64,000 nucleotides of DNA, taken from NCBI RefSeq assembly GCF_000720255.1, contig NZ_JOJE01000009.1, positions 119,841 through 183,840 on the forward strand, given 5' to 3'. The notes under the pieces are model-generated. The model was not told the origin of the DNA. It ran no database searches and saw only the letters and a program-made list of their open reading frames with translations. Both the position numbers and the translations under genes were made by a program. Positions within the stretch are counted from its first letter, which is position 1; each line of letters begins with the position of its first letter. Of this stretch, positions 54,310 through 62,881 are shown one piece after another. The stretch comes from Streptomyces griseus subsp. griseus. GTDB lineage: Bacteria; Actinomycetota; Actinomycetes; Streptomycetales; Streptomycetaceae.

Positions 54310-55686
54310 TCAACTCTCGGGAAAGGCCCAGGGGTTGGGTCGGCAGTGAATTCCGTCGTGATCGAGGAACTTCGTCTGCTGCTGCATGACCGGCGCGAGC
54401 TCGCCGTCCTTGTCGCAGGTCACATGGTTTTTGCCGAGCCGGTGACCGACCTCGTGATTGATCAGCATCTGCCGGTAGGCGTGAATCTGGTCACCATAGG
54501 TCGTCGATCCCTGGGCCCACCGATACGCGTTGATCATCACGCGCTCGGTGACGGCCGAGTCGCAGGAGACGTTGTCCTCTGTGATGTCGAGGTTGGACTT
54601 CGCGCACCATTCCGCGGTGGTGCCGGGGCTGGCCAGGGTGATCACGAAGTCGGGCTTGCCGGTGGAGATCCGCTCGAAGGTCCGGGCGCCGTCGTGGGCC
54701 CAGCTCCGGTTGTCGTTGAGCGTCTTCTGCACGGCCTGCGCGAAGAGCGCGCCGTCGAGTCCGAGCCCCTGCTCCACGTCCACGCGGTAGGTGTACTTCT
54801 GGCCCCCGCCGGGCGCCTTGTCGAAGCCGGGGACCGTGTCGAACTTCCCCGAGCCCTTGAGCTTGGCGCCGAGCGGGTACGTGGTGTCCATCTTCTGCTC
54901 GTACGTCAGCGCGGCCTCGCGGGGAGACGCGGACGGGCTCGCCTGTCCGTCGGTGCCGGCCGCGGAGCCGCGGGCGTCCCTGGCCTGGTCCGTGGCGGAC
55001 TGCGGCCGGGCCTCGCCGCCGTCGCCGCCCTGCGCGACCTGTCCGGCCACGATCACCGCCAGCACGGTCGTGACGGCGGCGGCCGCGATGCCGGTGAACG
55101 TACGTCCCCTCGTGCCCTTGCCCGGCGTGCGCGCACCGCCGGACGGGCCCGCGTCGGCAGCGGTGGCGGAGGTGCCGTCGCCGACCCGGTCGGCCGCGTC
55201 CCAGTCGGTGGCGGAGCCGTACGGATCCGAGGCGAGCGCGGAGGTCCGCTCACGCCTCGCGAAGACGTCGCCACCCTCCCCGAAGGCGTCGAGGTAGTCC
55301 TGGCGGGGCCCAGGCCCCCGCCGCTGACGGGGTATCACGGGTCCCTTGCCGCCGGAACGATCCCTCACCTCGCCCCAGCCGCCGCCGGCCTCCCGCTGCT
55401 CGGGGTGTCCGCCCCGGACGTGCGGGACGCCGTGGGCGGGGGTGCCGTCGGGGAACCTCGGCGTACCGTGCGTGCCGTCCGGCCGTCGTGGCCCGCCGTA
55501 CCCGGGAGCGCCCTGCGCGGGCGTGCCGTCCGGCCGTCGTGGCCCGCCGCTGCCCGCCGTCCCGCCCGTGGGCGGTGTCTGCCGTCCCGAGGCGGGACCC
55601 GGTACGCGATCCCGGCCGGATGTGTCCGCGCCGTCACCCTTGGAGCCGCTCCTGGGTGCGGGCCCCCGTCGACTGTGGCGTCCCAC
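54310..55686 (-). CDS. DUF3152 putative secreted metalloprotease-like protein
   Basis: 458 residues. The first ~190 are Gly/Pro/Arg-rich and probably disordered and cytoplasmic, with repeated PRRPDGTP units. One membrane segment follows (about 197-217, FTGIAAAAVTTVLAVIVAG), then a Ser/Ala linker and the C-terminal DUF3152 domain. That domain has the zinc motif HEVGHRLGKNH (411-421) of metzincin type and cysteine pairs (WCAKSN, VSCDS, THVTCDKD, IHCRP). It is likely anchored with the catalytic domain outside. It is in the position of the corresponding mycobacterial gene beside moeZ and tetR. Confidence 0.88.
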   Translation of the reverse strand: MGRHSRRGPAPRSGSKGDGADTSGRDRVPGPASGRQTPPTGGTAGSGGPRRPDGTPAQGAPGYGGPRRPDGTHGTPRFPDGTPAHGVPHVRGGHPEQREAGGGWGEVRDRSGGKGPVIPRQRRGPGPRQDYLDAFGEGGDVFARRERTSALASDPYGSATDWDAADRVGDGTSATAADAGPSGGARTPGKGTRGRTFTGIAAAAVTTVLAVIVAGQVAQGGDGGEARPQSATDQARDARGSAAGTDGQASPSASPREAALTYEQKMDTTYPLGAKLKGSGKFDTVPGFDKAPGGGQKYTYRVDVEQGLGLDGALFAQAVQKTLNDNRSWAHDGARTFERISTGKPDFVITLASPGTTAEWCAKSNLDITEDNVSCDSAVTERVMINAYRWAQGSTTYGDQIHAYRQMLINHEVGHRLGKNHVTCDKDGELAPVMQQQTKFLDHDGIHCRPNPWAFPES

Positions 55687-55694
55687 GCTGCGCC

Positions 55695-56720
55695 TCAGCT
55701 CCCCGCGCTCGTGCCGCTCGGCGCCTCGGCCGCCGCGGGGGACCCGCCCCCGTGCGCGGCACCGGCCCCGTTCGACGTGGCGGCGACCAGCTCACGGAAC
55801 GCCATCGCCACTGTCTCGGGGTACTCCATCATCGCCACGTGCCCCGCGTTCGGCAGGGTGAGCAGACGGGAGTCGCGGAAGGCGCGGGCGGCCCTCTGGG
55901 CCATGCGGAAGCCGACGAGCTGGTCCCTGCCGCCGTAGATCAGGAGCGTCGGGGCGAGGACCCGTTCGGCCTGGCGCCACAACCCCTGCTGACCGCCCAG
56001 GGTGTACGCGTTGACGATCCCGCGCGTGGAACGCGTCATCGCGTCCCAGAAGTAGGGCAGTTGCTGCCGCCGCTCCAGCTCGTCGACGGCGTGACCGAAC
56101 GCCTCCGCCGACACCCGCCCGGGGTCGCCGTAGCACAGCGCCATGACCCCGCGGACCCGCTGTTCGGCCGTCCACTCCTTGGTGATGCGGGCGAACAGCG
56201 CGGCCACGCCCGGCACTCCGAGCAGCGCCGTGGGCACCGCGGACCGCTGCACGCGCAGCTCCGGCAACGCGGGCGAGACGAGGGTGAGTGTCCGGACGAG
56301 GTCGGGCCGGACGGCGGCGACGCGTGTGGTGACCGCGCCACCGAGGGAGTTGCCGAACAGATGGACGGGGCCGCGCCCGGTGGCGTCGAGATAACGGATG
56401 ACCGCGCGCGCGTGGCCGGTGACGGAGTAGTCGCCGTCGTCCGGGGGTGGGGAGTCGCCGAAGCCGGGCAGGTCGACCGCCTCGCAGTCGACGTCCCCGT
56501 CGAGCAGCTCCATCAGCGCCGACCAGTTCTGCGAGGAACCGCCGAGGCCGTGGACGTAGAGCGCGGGAGGCAGGCCCTCGCGCGCGGGGGGCCTCGATCG
56601 CACCGACAGGGTGACTCCCGGCAGTCCGACGGACCTGAGCCGCTCCCCCTCTCCGACCCTGACGGGCGACACCCTGGGAAGCACGGTGGCCGGTACGGGC
56701 GGCAGCTCGGTCCAAGACAT
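55695..56720 (-). CDS. Alpha/beta-fold hydrolase
   Basis: 341 residues. Alpha/beta-hydrolase signatures: YVHGLGGSSQNW (oxyanion), DLPGFGDS, nucleophile elbow FGNSLGG (Ser), a C-terminal LLIYGGRDQLVGF with the acid, and the catalytic His in NAGHVAMMEYPE. The C-terminal ~30 residues are Ala/Gly/Ser-rich. No signal peptide. Eight bases separate it from DUF3152 on the same strand, so they are co-transcribed. Substrate unknown. Confidence 0.9.
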   Translation of the reverse strand: MSWTELPPVPATVLPRVSPVRVGEGERLRSVGLPGVTLSVRSRPPAREGLPPALYVHGLGGSSQNWSALMELLDGDVDCEAVDLPGFGDSPPPDDGDYSVTGHARAVIRYLDATGRGPVHLFGNSLGGAVTTRVAAVRPDLVRTLTLVSPALPELRVQRSAVPTALLGVPGVAALFARITKEWTAEQRVRGVMALCYGDPGRVSAEAFGHAVDELERRQQLPYFWDAMTRSTRGIVNAYTLGGQQGLWRQAERVLAPTLLIYGGRDQLVGFRMAQRAARAFRDSRLLTLPNAGHVAMMEYPETVAMAFRELVAATSNGAGAAHGGGSPAAAEAPSGTSAGS

Positions 56721-56882
56721 GCGGCAATGTTACGAGACGATCACGCACTGGTTCATGTGTTCGCCGTCACAGATGGCGTGCACATCGCATAGCTTCCGGA
56801 TCGGGTGTCTCCTAGGCTCTACAGAGGGCACCCGCAGGGGACCCCTGTATTCCCAGGGACGTTCGTAGGAAGGGAGCCCAGC

Positions 56883-57107
56883 ATGACCGTCGACCCGACC
56901 GACCCGGAGACGTTCGAGGCGTCCAAGGACGACGAAATTCCGGAGTTCGACGTCGAGGCACCGGAGCACGACGCCGCCGAGCAGCACGCGGACGTCACAC
57001 CGAATCGCGACGATCCCCTCGAGGGCGTGGACCCGGCCCGCGCCAACGAGGCCGACCTCGTGGAGCAGGCGCGCGTCGTCTCCCTCGACGAGGACGACTA
57101 CCGCTGA
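56883..57107 (+). CDS. Small acidic protein
   Basis: 74 residues, ATG with AGGAAGGGAG upstream. Strongly acidic (many Asp and Glu), with no hydrophobic segment: DDEIPEFDVEAPEHD, then DPLEGVDPARANEADLVEQA and a DEDDYR end. No domain recognised. Divergent from the hydrolase; the two start 163 bases apart. Confidence 0.75.
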   Translation: MTVDPTDPETFEASKDDEIPEFDVEAPEHDAAEQHADVTPNRDDPLEGVDPARANEADLVEQARVVSLDEDDYR

Positions 57108-57226
57108 AGAGCACCGCCGGCACCCCCATCGCACAGGAACGAGGCCCGTTTTTGCCCTGTCCCCGTCCGCTCGAAACCCGCTGGGCCGCTTTCGCCTCCG
57201 TCCGGTCCGTGAAATTCTGCGCTCAC

Positions 57227-57243
57227 ACCGCGCACAGTGCGGT
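57227..57243. promoter_or_regulatory. Imperfect palindrome upstream of tetR
   Basis: ACCGCGCACAGTGCGGT forms an inverted repeat with two mismatches, about 60 bases upstream of the TetR start. TetR operators are palindromes of this size, so autoregulation is possible; no experimental or comparative support was available. Confidence 0.3.
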
Positions 57244-57303
57244 TACCGAAAAGTACGATGGCGGCGCGGCGCAGACCGCACGTGGACGACATTGGGAGGC
57301 GGC

Positions 57304-57948
57304 GTGACAGCCATCGAGCAGACAGAGGCAGCACGCCCGCGAGGCACGCGCCTGCCGCGCCGTGCCCGACGGAACCAGTTGCTGGGCGCCGCCCAGGAGG
57401 TCTTCGTGGCGCAGGGGTACCACGCGGCCGCGATGGACGACATCGCCGAGCGGGCCGGCGTCAGCAAGCCGGTGCTCTACCAGCACTTCCCGGGCAAGCT
57501 CGACCTCTACCTCGCCCTGCTGGACCAGCACTGCGAGTCCTTGATCCAGGCGGTGCGCGGGGCGCTGGCGTCGACGACCGACAACAAACAGCGGGTGCGG
57601 GCGACGATGGACGCCTACTTCGCGTACGTCGAGGACGACGGCGGCGCCTTCCGTCTGGTCTTCGAGTCGGACCTGACCAACGAGCCCGCGGTGCGCGAGC
57701 GCGTCGACAAGGTCACCAACGAGTGCTCCGAGGCGATCTGCGACGTCATCGCCGAGGACACCGGCCTCTCGCGCCCCGAGTCGATGCTGCTGGCGTCGGG
57801 TCTGGGCGGACTCGCGCAGGTGGTGGCCCGCTCCTGGCTGCACAGCGATCGCAGCGTCCCGCGGGACCAGGCGGTGCAGTTGCTGGCGTCGCTGGCCTGG
57901 CGGGGTATCGCCGGTTTCCCGATGCACGGCACCGAGCACCAGCACTGA
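57304..57948 (+). CDS. TetR-family transcriptional regulator
   Basis: 214 residues from the GTG at 57304, with GGGAGG 4-10 bases upstream; an in-frame TTG four codons earlier is less likely. The helix-turn-helix (about residues 20-70) includes LLGAAQEVFVAQGYHAAAMD, and DIAERAGVSKPVLYQHFPGK. The C-terminal part is a helical ligand-binding domain. Synteny links it to a mycobacterial TetR beside the DUF3107 gene. It should repress itself or neighbours; the ligand is unknown. Confidence 0.9.
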   Translation: MTAIEQTEAARPRGTRLPRRARRNQLLGAAQEVFVAQGYHAAAMDDIAERAGVSKPVLYQHFPGKLDLYLALLDQHCESLIQAVRGALASTTDNKQRVRATMDAYFAYVEDDGGAFRLVFESDLTNEPAVRERVDKVTNECSEAICDVIAEDTGLSRPESMLLASGLGGLAQVVARSWLHSDRSVPRDQAVQLLASLAWRGIAGFPMHGTEHQH

Positions 57949-58092
57949 CCGAGGCGCCCTGGGGGTTTGTTCCCGTCGGCTGTTCGCTCCTGGCGTGCAG
58001 GCGCGGAGGATGAACGTCCCCGCACCGGGCTAGTGTGTGCAGCGTACGGCGCGGTAGTCGCGCACTTCACTGACCGTCGGAGGGACATAGCC

Positions 58093-58320
58093 GTGGAGGT
58101 CAAGATCGGCGTGCAGCACGCGCCCCGCGAGATCGTTCTGGAGAGCGGTCAGAGTGCCGAGGAGGTCGAGCGGGCGGTCTCCGAGGCGCTGGCCGGCAAG
58201 TCGGCGCTGCTGAGCCTCGTGGACGAGCACGGCCGCAAGGTCCTGGTCCCGGCGGACCGCCTCGCCTACGTCGAGCTCGGCGAGCCTGCCCCGCGCAAGG
58301 TGGGCTTCGGCGCTCTCTAG
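58093..58320 (+). CDS. DUF3107 small conserved protein (TB9.4-like)
   Basis: 75 residues from the GTG at 58093 (GGAGGG eight bases before). It matches the DUF3107 group: VEVKIGVQHAPREIVLESGQ, and VLVPADRLAYVELGE. These are short soluble actinobacterial proteins without known function. It follows tetR on the same strand and is followed by a perfect terminator, so it may be part of that transcript. Confidence 0.9.
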   Translation: MEVKIGVQHAPREIVLESGQSAEEVERAVSEALAGKSALLSLVDEHGRKVLVPADRLAYVELGEPAPRKVGFGAL

Positions 58321-58330
58321 GCACCTGTGT

Positions 58331-58370
58331 GAAGAGGGCCCGGCGACTGATCAGTCGCCGGGCCCTCTTC
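58331..58370. terminator. Perfect palindromic terminator after the DUF3107 gene
   Basis: A perfect 20+20 base palindrome (GAAGAGGGCCCGGCGACTGA and its complement) with no loop bases, starting 10 bases after the stop. Confidence 0.8.
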
Positions 58371-58486
58371 GTGCCTCCTCCACAGCCGGAGCACAAGTCA
58401 CCCACAGAAGAGGATTGGATTCCGCAGGTCAGGGGTAATACGGACGACGACCGCATTGCACGGCCGCCCGTGTGGGAGGGACCCCC

Positions 58487-58759
58487 ATGATGTTGTTGGA
58501 AGCGCTCGCCTCCGCTGTGCTCGGTCTCGCGCTGGCAGCGGCGGCGGTGCACCGGTTGTCGCACCGGCTGCCCCTGCGCTCCCTGGTGCTCACGACCGGT
58601 GTCGCCGGAGCTCTTTTCGGCGCCTTCCTCACGCACAGCGCGCTGGACGCGGGCAACTTCCTGCTCACCCTCGTCGGCGCCGCCATCGTCTCCGCGGCGT
58701 CGCTCTCGCTCCTGCTGCGCCCGTCGGGGCGACTCCGCCGGCGCTCAGCGCCGGCGTAG
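58487..58759 (+). CDS. Small membrane protein, three hydrophobic segments
   Basis: 90 residues from an ATG (58487) preceded by GGGAGGG. Hydrophobic segments at about 5-20 (ASAVLGLALAAAAVH), 33-48 (VLTTGVAGALFGAFLTH) and 55-72 (FLLTLVGAAIVSAASLSLLL); basic tail RLRRRS. Function unknown. It lies between DUF3107 and the ferritin-like gene. Confidence 0.75.
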   Translation: MMLLEALASAVLGLALAAAAVHRLSHRLPLRSLVLTTGVAGALFGAFLTHSALDAGNFLLTLVGAAIVSAASLSLLLRPSGRLRRRSAPA

Positions 58760-58838
58760 GCACCGTCGTTCCTAGGAGGGACGCCACCTGGGGCCTGCCC
58801 GGTCGGCAGGTCCCAGGCATCCCAGGCGCCCAGGCGTC

Positions 58839-59576
58839 CTAGGCGGCGAGACCCAGGGCCGCCATCCGCTTGGTGTGGGCCTCGGTGATGCGGGAGAACA
58901 TCCTGCCGACCTCGGCGAGGTCGAAGCCGTCCGCGACACCGCCGACGAGCATCGTCGACAGCGCGTCCCGGTCGGCGACCACCCGCTGTGACTGCGACAG
59001 CGCCTCCCCCATCAGCCGCCGCGCCCACAGCGCGAGCCGTCCGCCCACACGCGGGTCGGCGTCGATCGCGGAACGCACCCGGTCGACGGCGAAGCTGGCG
59101 TGTCCGGTGTCGTCGAGCACACCCAGCACCAGGGAGCGTGAGTCGGAGTCCAGCCGGGCGGCGACCTCACGGTAGAAGTCGCTGGCGATCGAGTCGCCGA
59201 CGTAGGCCTTGACCAGCCCCTCCAGCCAATCGGAGGGCGCCGTCTGCTTGTGGAAGCCGTCGTACGCGGCGACGAACGGCTCCATCGCCCGGGTCGGCTC
59301 CTCGCCGATCTCCGCCAGCCGGTCCCGCAGCCGCTCGAAGTGGTGGAACTCGGCCGACGCCATCTTCGCCAACTCCGCCTTGTCCTCCAGCGTCGGCGCG
59401 AGCTTGGCGTCCTCCGCCAGCCGCTCGAACGCCGCGAGCTCGCCGTACGCGAGCGCGCCGAGCAGATCGACGACCGCGGCCCGGTACTGCGGATCGGCGG
59501 AGGCCGTCGCCCAGTCCTGGGCGGCCACTCCGGTGTGTTCGGCGGGAGCGTCAGAGGTGTTGTCAGGCGTGGTCAT
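58839..59576 (-). CDS. Ferritin-like-fold protein (tRNA-hydroxylase/MiaE-like family)
   Basis: 245 residues from the ATG at 59574-59576. All-helical, with carboxylate and His ligands of a ferritin-like diiron site: GELAAFERLAEDAK and ASAEFHHFERLRDRL in the first pair of helices, then RSLVLGVLDDTGHASFAVDR in the second. Similar actinobacterial proteins sit beside the rhlE-type helicase gene, here divergent across a 402-base gap. Substrate unknown; a role in oxidation of nucleotides or storage is speculative. Confidence 0.85.
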   Translation of the reverse strand: MTTPDNTSDAPAEHTGVAAQDWATASADPQYRAAVVDLLGALAYGELAAFERLAEDAKLAPTLEDKAELAKMASAEFHHFERLRDRLAEIGEEPTRAMEPFVAAYDGFHKQTAPSDWLEGLVKAYVGDSIASDFYREVAARLDSDSRSLVLGVLDDTGHASFAVDRVRSAIDADPRVGGRLALWARRLMGEALSQSQRVVADRDALSTMLVGGVADGFDLAEVGRMFSRITEAHTKRMAALGLAA

Positions 59577-59978
59577 GAAGCGCACAATAGTCCGCTCGCC
59601 CGGCCTCGGAAGTCCCTGGTCAATCGTTGTGACCACTACTACGCGAATCGGTGTGACAACGACTACGTGACCGAATCGGCCATCGCGTATGCGGGAATCC
59701 GGGGTATGGTGGTAATGCGCCTGCCGAATATTCGACGGGCCGCACGTATGAGGATGCCCGGTCGGTGGCCCGATCGGCTCCGACCCGACAGCCCTCCCTG
59801 ACCGTACGGCACTGTGCGTACGACGATCGGAGGGGGACCCTCAGCGGTACGAGAGCTAGAGCGTCGGCAGTGGTCCCGTGCCCTTACGGCCCGACCGTAA
59901 TGGCAGCCGACGTCCCCGGCACGGTCCTACACGACCCCCGCGCTCGCCTCACGCCGCCCACACAGAAGAGGCAGCACC
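59577..59978 (+). promoter_or_regulatory. Gap and probable long leader of the DEAD-box helicase gene
   Basis: 402 bases with no convincing coding sequence. A possible -10 box TATGGT (59705-59710) would give a leader of about 260 nt; no matching -35 box stands out. CGAATCGG is repeated at 59644 and 59672. Long leaders are common for DEAD-box helicase genes that regulate themselves, but nothing structural is certain here. Confidence 0.35.
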
Positions 59979-62741
59979 CTGACTACGACGTTCCGACAGC
60001 TCGGAATCCTTCCCGAGACCGCCGAAGCCCTCGAAGCGGTCGGCATCATCACCCCCTTCCCCATCCAGGAGATGACGCTCCCCGTCGCCCTCACGGGCAC
60101 GGACGTCATCGGCCAGGCCAAGACCGGCACCGGCAAGACGCTGGGCTTCGGCCTCCCGCTCCTCGAGCGCGTCACCGTCCCCGCCGACGTCGAGGCCGGC
60201 CGCGCGCAGCCCGATGACCTCACCGACGCCCCGCAGGCGCTCGTCGTCGTCCCCACGCGCGAGCTGTGCACGCAGGTCACCAACGACCTGCTGACCGCGG
60301 GCAAGGTGCGCAACGTGCGCGTTCTCGCCATCTACGGCGGCCGCGCCTACGAGCCCCAGGTCGACGCCCTCAAGAAGGGGGTCGACGTCGTCGTCGGCAC
60401 CCCGGGGCGACTGCTGGACCTCGCGGGCCAGAAGAAGCTCAACCTGCAGCACATCAAGGCGCTCGTCCTCGACGAGGCCGACGAGATGCTCGACCTGGGC
60501 TTCCTGCCCGACGTCGAGAAGATCATCAACATGCTTCCGGCCAAGCGCCAGACCATGCTCTTCTCGGCGACCATGCCGGGCGCGGTCATCGGTCTCGCCC
60601 GCCGCTACATGTCGCAGCCCACGCACATCCGCGCCACCGCGCCGGACGACGAGGGCGTGACCGTCGCGAACATCTCGCAGCACATCTACCGCGCGCACAA
60701 CATGGACAAGCCCGAGATGGTCGCGCGCATCCTGCAGGCCGAGGGCCGCGGGCTCGCGATGGTCTTCTGCCGCACCAAGCGGACGGCGGCGGACCTCGCC
60801 GACCAGCTCAAGCAGCGCGGCTTCGCCTCGGGCGCGGTCCACGGCGACCTCGGCCAGGGCGCCCGCGAGCAGGCCCTGCGGGCCTTCCGCAACGGCAAGG
60901 TGGACGTGCTCGTCTGCACCGATGTCGCCGCCCGCGGCATCGACGTCGAGGGCGTCACGCACGTCATCAACTACCAGTCCCCCGAGGACGAGAAGACGTA
61001 CCTGCACCGCGTCGGCCGCACCGGCCGGGCGGGCGCCAAGGGCATCGCGATCACACTCGTCGACTGGGACGACATCCCGCGCTGGCAGCTCATCAACAAG
61101 GCGCTGGAGCTCAAGTTCAACGACCCGCCGGAGACGTACTCCACCTCCCCGCACTTCTACGAGGAGATGAACATCCCCGCAGGCACGAAGGGCGTCCTGC
61201 CGCGTGCCGAGCGCACGCGCGCGGGCCTCGACGCGGAGGAGCTGGAGGACCTGGGCGAGCCGGGCGGCCGCGGTGGACGCGGCGGTCGTGGTGGGCGGGG
61301 CGGCGAGTCCCGCGGCCGGGGCGGCGAGTCCCGCTCCGCCGACACCGAGGGCACGGCCCGTACGCCGCGTCGTCGCCGTCGTACGCGCAATGGCACTCCG
61401 CTGGACGCGACGTCGGCCCCGGCCGGCACGGAGACTCCGGAGGAGACGACCACCGCGGAGGGCGGTACCGCTGCGCGCACCCCGCGCCGCCGTCGCCGGA
61501 CGCGCGGCGGGGCAGTGGCGGAGCAGGCGCAGGTGACCGTGGAGCAGACGCCGGTGGCCCTCACGCAGGCACCCGCGGTCGTCGGACCGACGTCCGGCGA
61601 GGCCGCGGAAGCCGCCGTGGCGACGGCCGAGGGCACGAGCCTCGACGCCGAGACCCCGGCGAAGCCGCGCCGCCGCCGCACCCGCAGGTCCACCGAGACG
61701 GCCACGGCGGCCACTCCGGCCGGGACGCAGTCGGCTCCGGCCGAGGCGGCCCCGGTCACGGCCCCCGCGGCCGTGGTCGCGGAGCCGTCGACGGTGGTCG
61801 CGGAGCCGTCGACGGTGGTCGTCGAGGCGGAGCCCGCCGCTCAGCCCGAAGCCCCTGCCAAGACCCCGCGCCGGCGCAGCCGTAAGGCGACACCCGCGGC
61901 CGAGGCGGCGGAGGGCACGACCGCCGAGGCCACGGTCGACACGGCCGAGGCCACGGTCGACACGGCCGAGGCCACGGTGACCAAGCCGCGCCGCACCCGC
62001 AAGGCGACCGCAGCGGCCGAGACCGCCGTCGACAACGCCGAGGCCGCGGAGGCCAAGCCGCGCCGTCGCACCCGTAAGGCGACCGCGACCGCCGAGACCG
62101 CCGTGGACACCGCGGAAGGTACGGCGACCGAGGCCACCCCGGAGACGGCGGAGCCCGCGCCGCGCCGCCGCACCCGCAAGGCAACCGCCCCTGCGGAGAC
62201 GGCCGAGGCGCCGGAGCAGGCCCCCGAGGCCAAGCCCCGTCGCACGCGGAAGACGGCCGCGGCGGCGGAGACGGCGGTCGACACGGCCGAGGCCACCGAG
62301 GCCAAGCCGCGCCGCACCCGCAAGACGGCGTCCGCAGCCGTGGAAGCGGTCGACACCGTCGAGGCCACCGAAGCCAAGCCGCGCCGCACCCGCAAGACGG
62401 CGTCCGCAGCCGTGGAAGCGGTCGACACCGTCGAGGCCACCGAGGCCAAGCCGCGCCGCACCCGCAAGGCAACCGCCGCCGCGGAGACGGCCGTCGACAC
62501 CGCCGAAGCCACCGAGGCCAAGCCGCGCCGACGCACCCGCAAGACCGCCGAACCGGCGACCACGGCCGCCGACATCCCGGCACAGGCCGCCCAGGAGCCG
62601 GAGGCCAAGCCCCGCCGCACCCGCAAGACGGCCGCAGCGGCCACCACCGCCGCCGAGGCCGGATCCGACGCGGTCGAGGCGAAGCCCAGGGCACGCCGTG
62701 CCCGCAAGGCGACGGTCGCCGCGGAGCCCGCGGAGGGCTGA
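59979..62741 (+). CDS. DEAD-box RNA helicase with CTG start and long repeat tail
   Basis: 920 residues if initiated at the CTG 59979-59981. The DEAD-box core is complete only with this start: Q motif around F7 and Q30 (TPFPIQEMTLPVAL), Walker A AKTGTGKT (47-54), VPTRELC, TPGRLLD, LDEADEMLDLGF, SAT, FCRTKRTAADLAD, VATDVAARGIDV-type CTDVAARGID, and HRVGRTGRAG. The core ends near 405. The remainder (~500 residues) is a disordered tail with many KPRRxRK units between Glu/Thr/Ala-rich spacers. GAGG lies 7 bases before the CTG, and the frame has a stop at 59898 with no ATG, GTG or TTG between, whereas the first ATG (60072) would cut the Q motif. It unwinds or remodels RNA. Confidence 0.88.
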   Translation: MTTTFRQLGILPETAEALEAVGIITPFPIQEMTLPVALTGTDVIGQAKTGTGKTLGFGLPLLERVTVPADVEAGRAQPDDLTDAPQALVVVPTRELCTQVTNDLLTAGKVRNVRVLAIYGGRAYEPQVDALKKGVDVVVGTPGRLLDLAGQKKLNLQHIKALVLDEADEMLDLGFLPDVEKIINMLPAKRQTMLFSATMPGAVIGLARRYMSQPTHIRATAPDDEGVTVANISQHIYRAHNMDKPEMVARILQAEGRGLAMVFCRTKRTAADLADQLKQRGFASGAVHGDLGQGAREQALRAFRNGKVDVLVCTDVAARGIDVEGVTHVINYQSPEDEKTYLHRVGRTGRAGAKGIAITLVDWDDIPRWQLINKALELKFNDPPETYSTSPHFYEEMNIPAGTKGVLPRAERTRAGLDAEELEDLGEPGGRGGRGGRGGRGGESRGRGGESRSADTEGTARTPRRRRRTRNGTPLDATSAPAGTETPEETTTAEGGTAARTPRRRRRTRGGAVAEQAQVTVEQTPVALTQAPAVVGPTSGEAAEAAVATAEGTSLDAETPAKPRRRRTRRSTETATAATPAGTQSAPAEAAPVTAPAAVVAEPSTVVAEPSTVVVEAEPAAQPEAPAKTPRRRSRKATPAAEAAEGTTAEATVDTAEATVDTAEATVTKPRRTRKATAAAETAVDNAEAAEAKPRRRTRKATATAETAVDTAEGTATEATPETAEPAPRRRTRKATAPAETAEAPEQAPEAKPRRTRKTAAAAETAVDTAEATEAKPRRTRKTASAAVEAVDTVEATEAKPRRTRKTASAAVEAVDTVEATEAKPRRTRKATAAAETAVDTAEATEAKPRRRTRKTAEPATTAADIPAQAAQEPEAKPRRTRKTAAAATTAAEAGSDAVEAKPRARRARKATVAAEPAEG
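62301..62444 (+). repeat. Tandem 72-bp repeat in the helicase tail
   Basis: Two nearly identical 72-bp units (62301-62372 and 62373-62444) encode AKPRRTRKTASAAVEAVDTV followed by EATE; a third, more diverged copy starts at 62445. Similar units occur upstream with variable spacing. This is internal duplication within the gene. Confidence 0.85.
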
Positions 62742-62764
62742 GCGCGCTGAGCGCTGAACACGGC

Positions 62765-62800
62765 CCGACGGCCCGGTCCCCTCGTGGGCCGGGCCGTCGG
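62765..62800 (+). terminator. Terminator hairpin after the helicase gene
   Basis: CCGACGGCCCGG (62765-62776) pairs with CCGGGCCGTCGG (62789-62800), 12 bp with a 12-base loop, 24 bases after the stop. No U-tract. Confidence 0.7.
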
Positions 62801-62881
62801 CATTGCGGGCTCACCCCCGAACCCGCGAACCCGCGAACCGCGCGCGGTTCACCACCCCCACCCCTCCGCTAACCTCACCCC

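Noticed and set aside
61200..62700. Tandem repeats considered as a CRISPR array
   Set aside because: Units are contiguous, in frame and encode a protein tail; no spacers.
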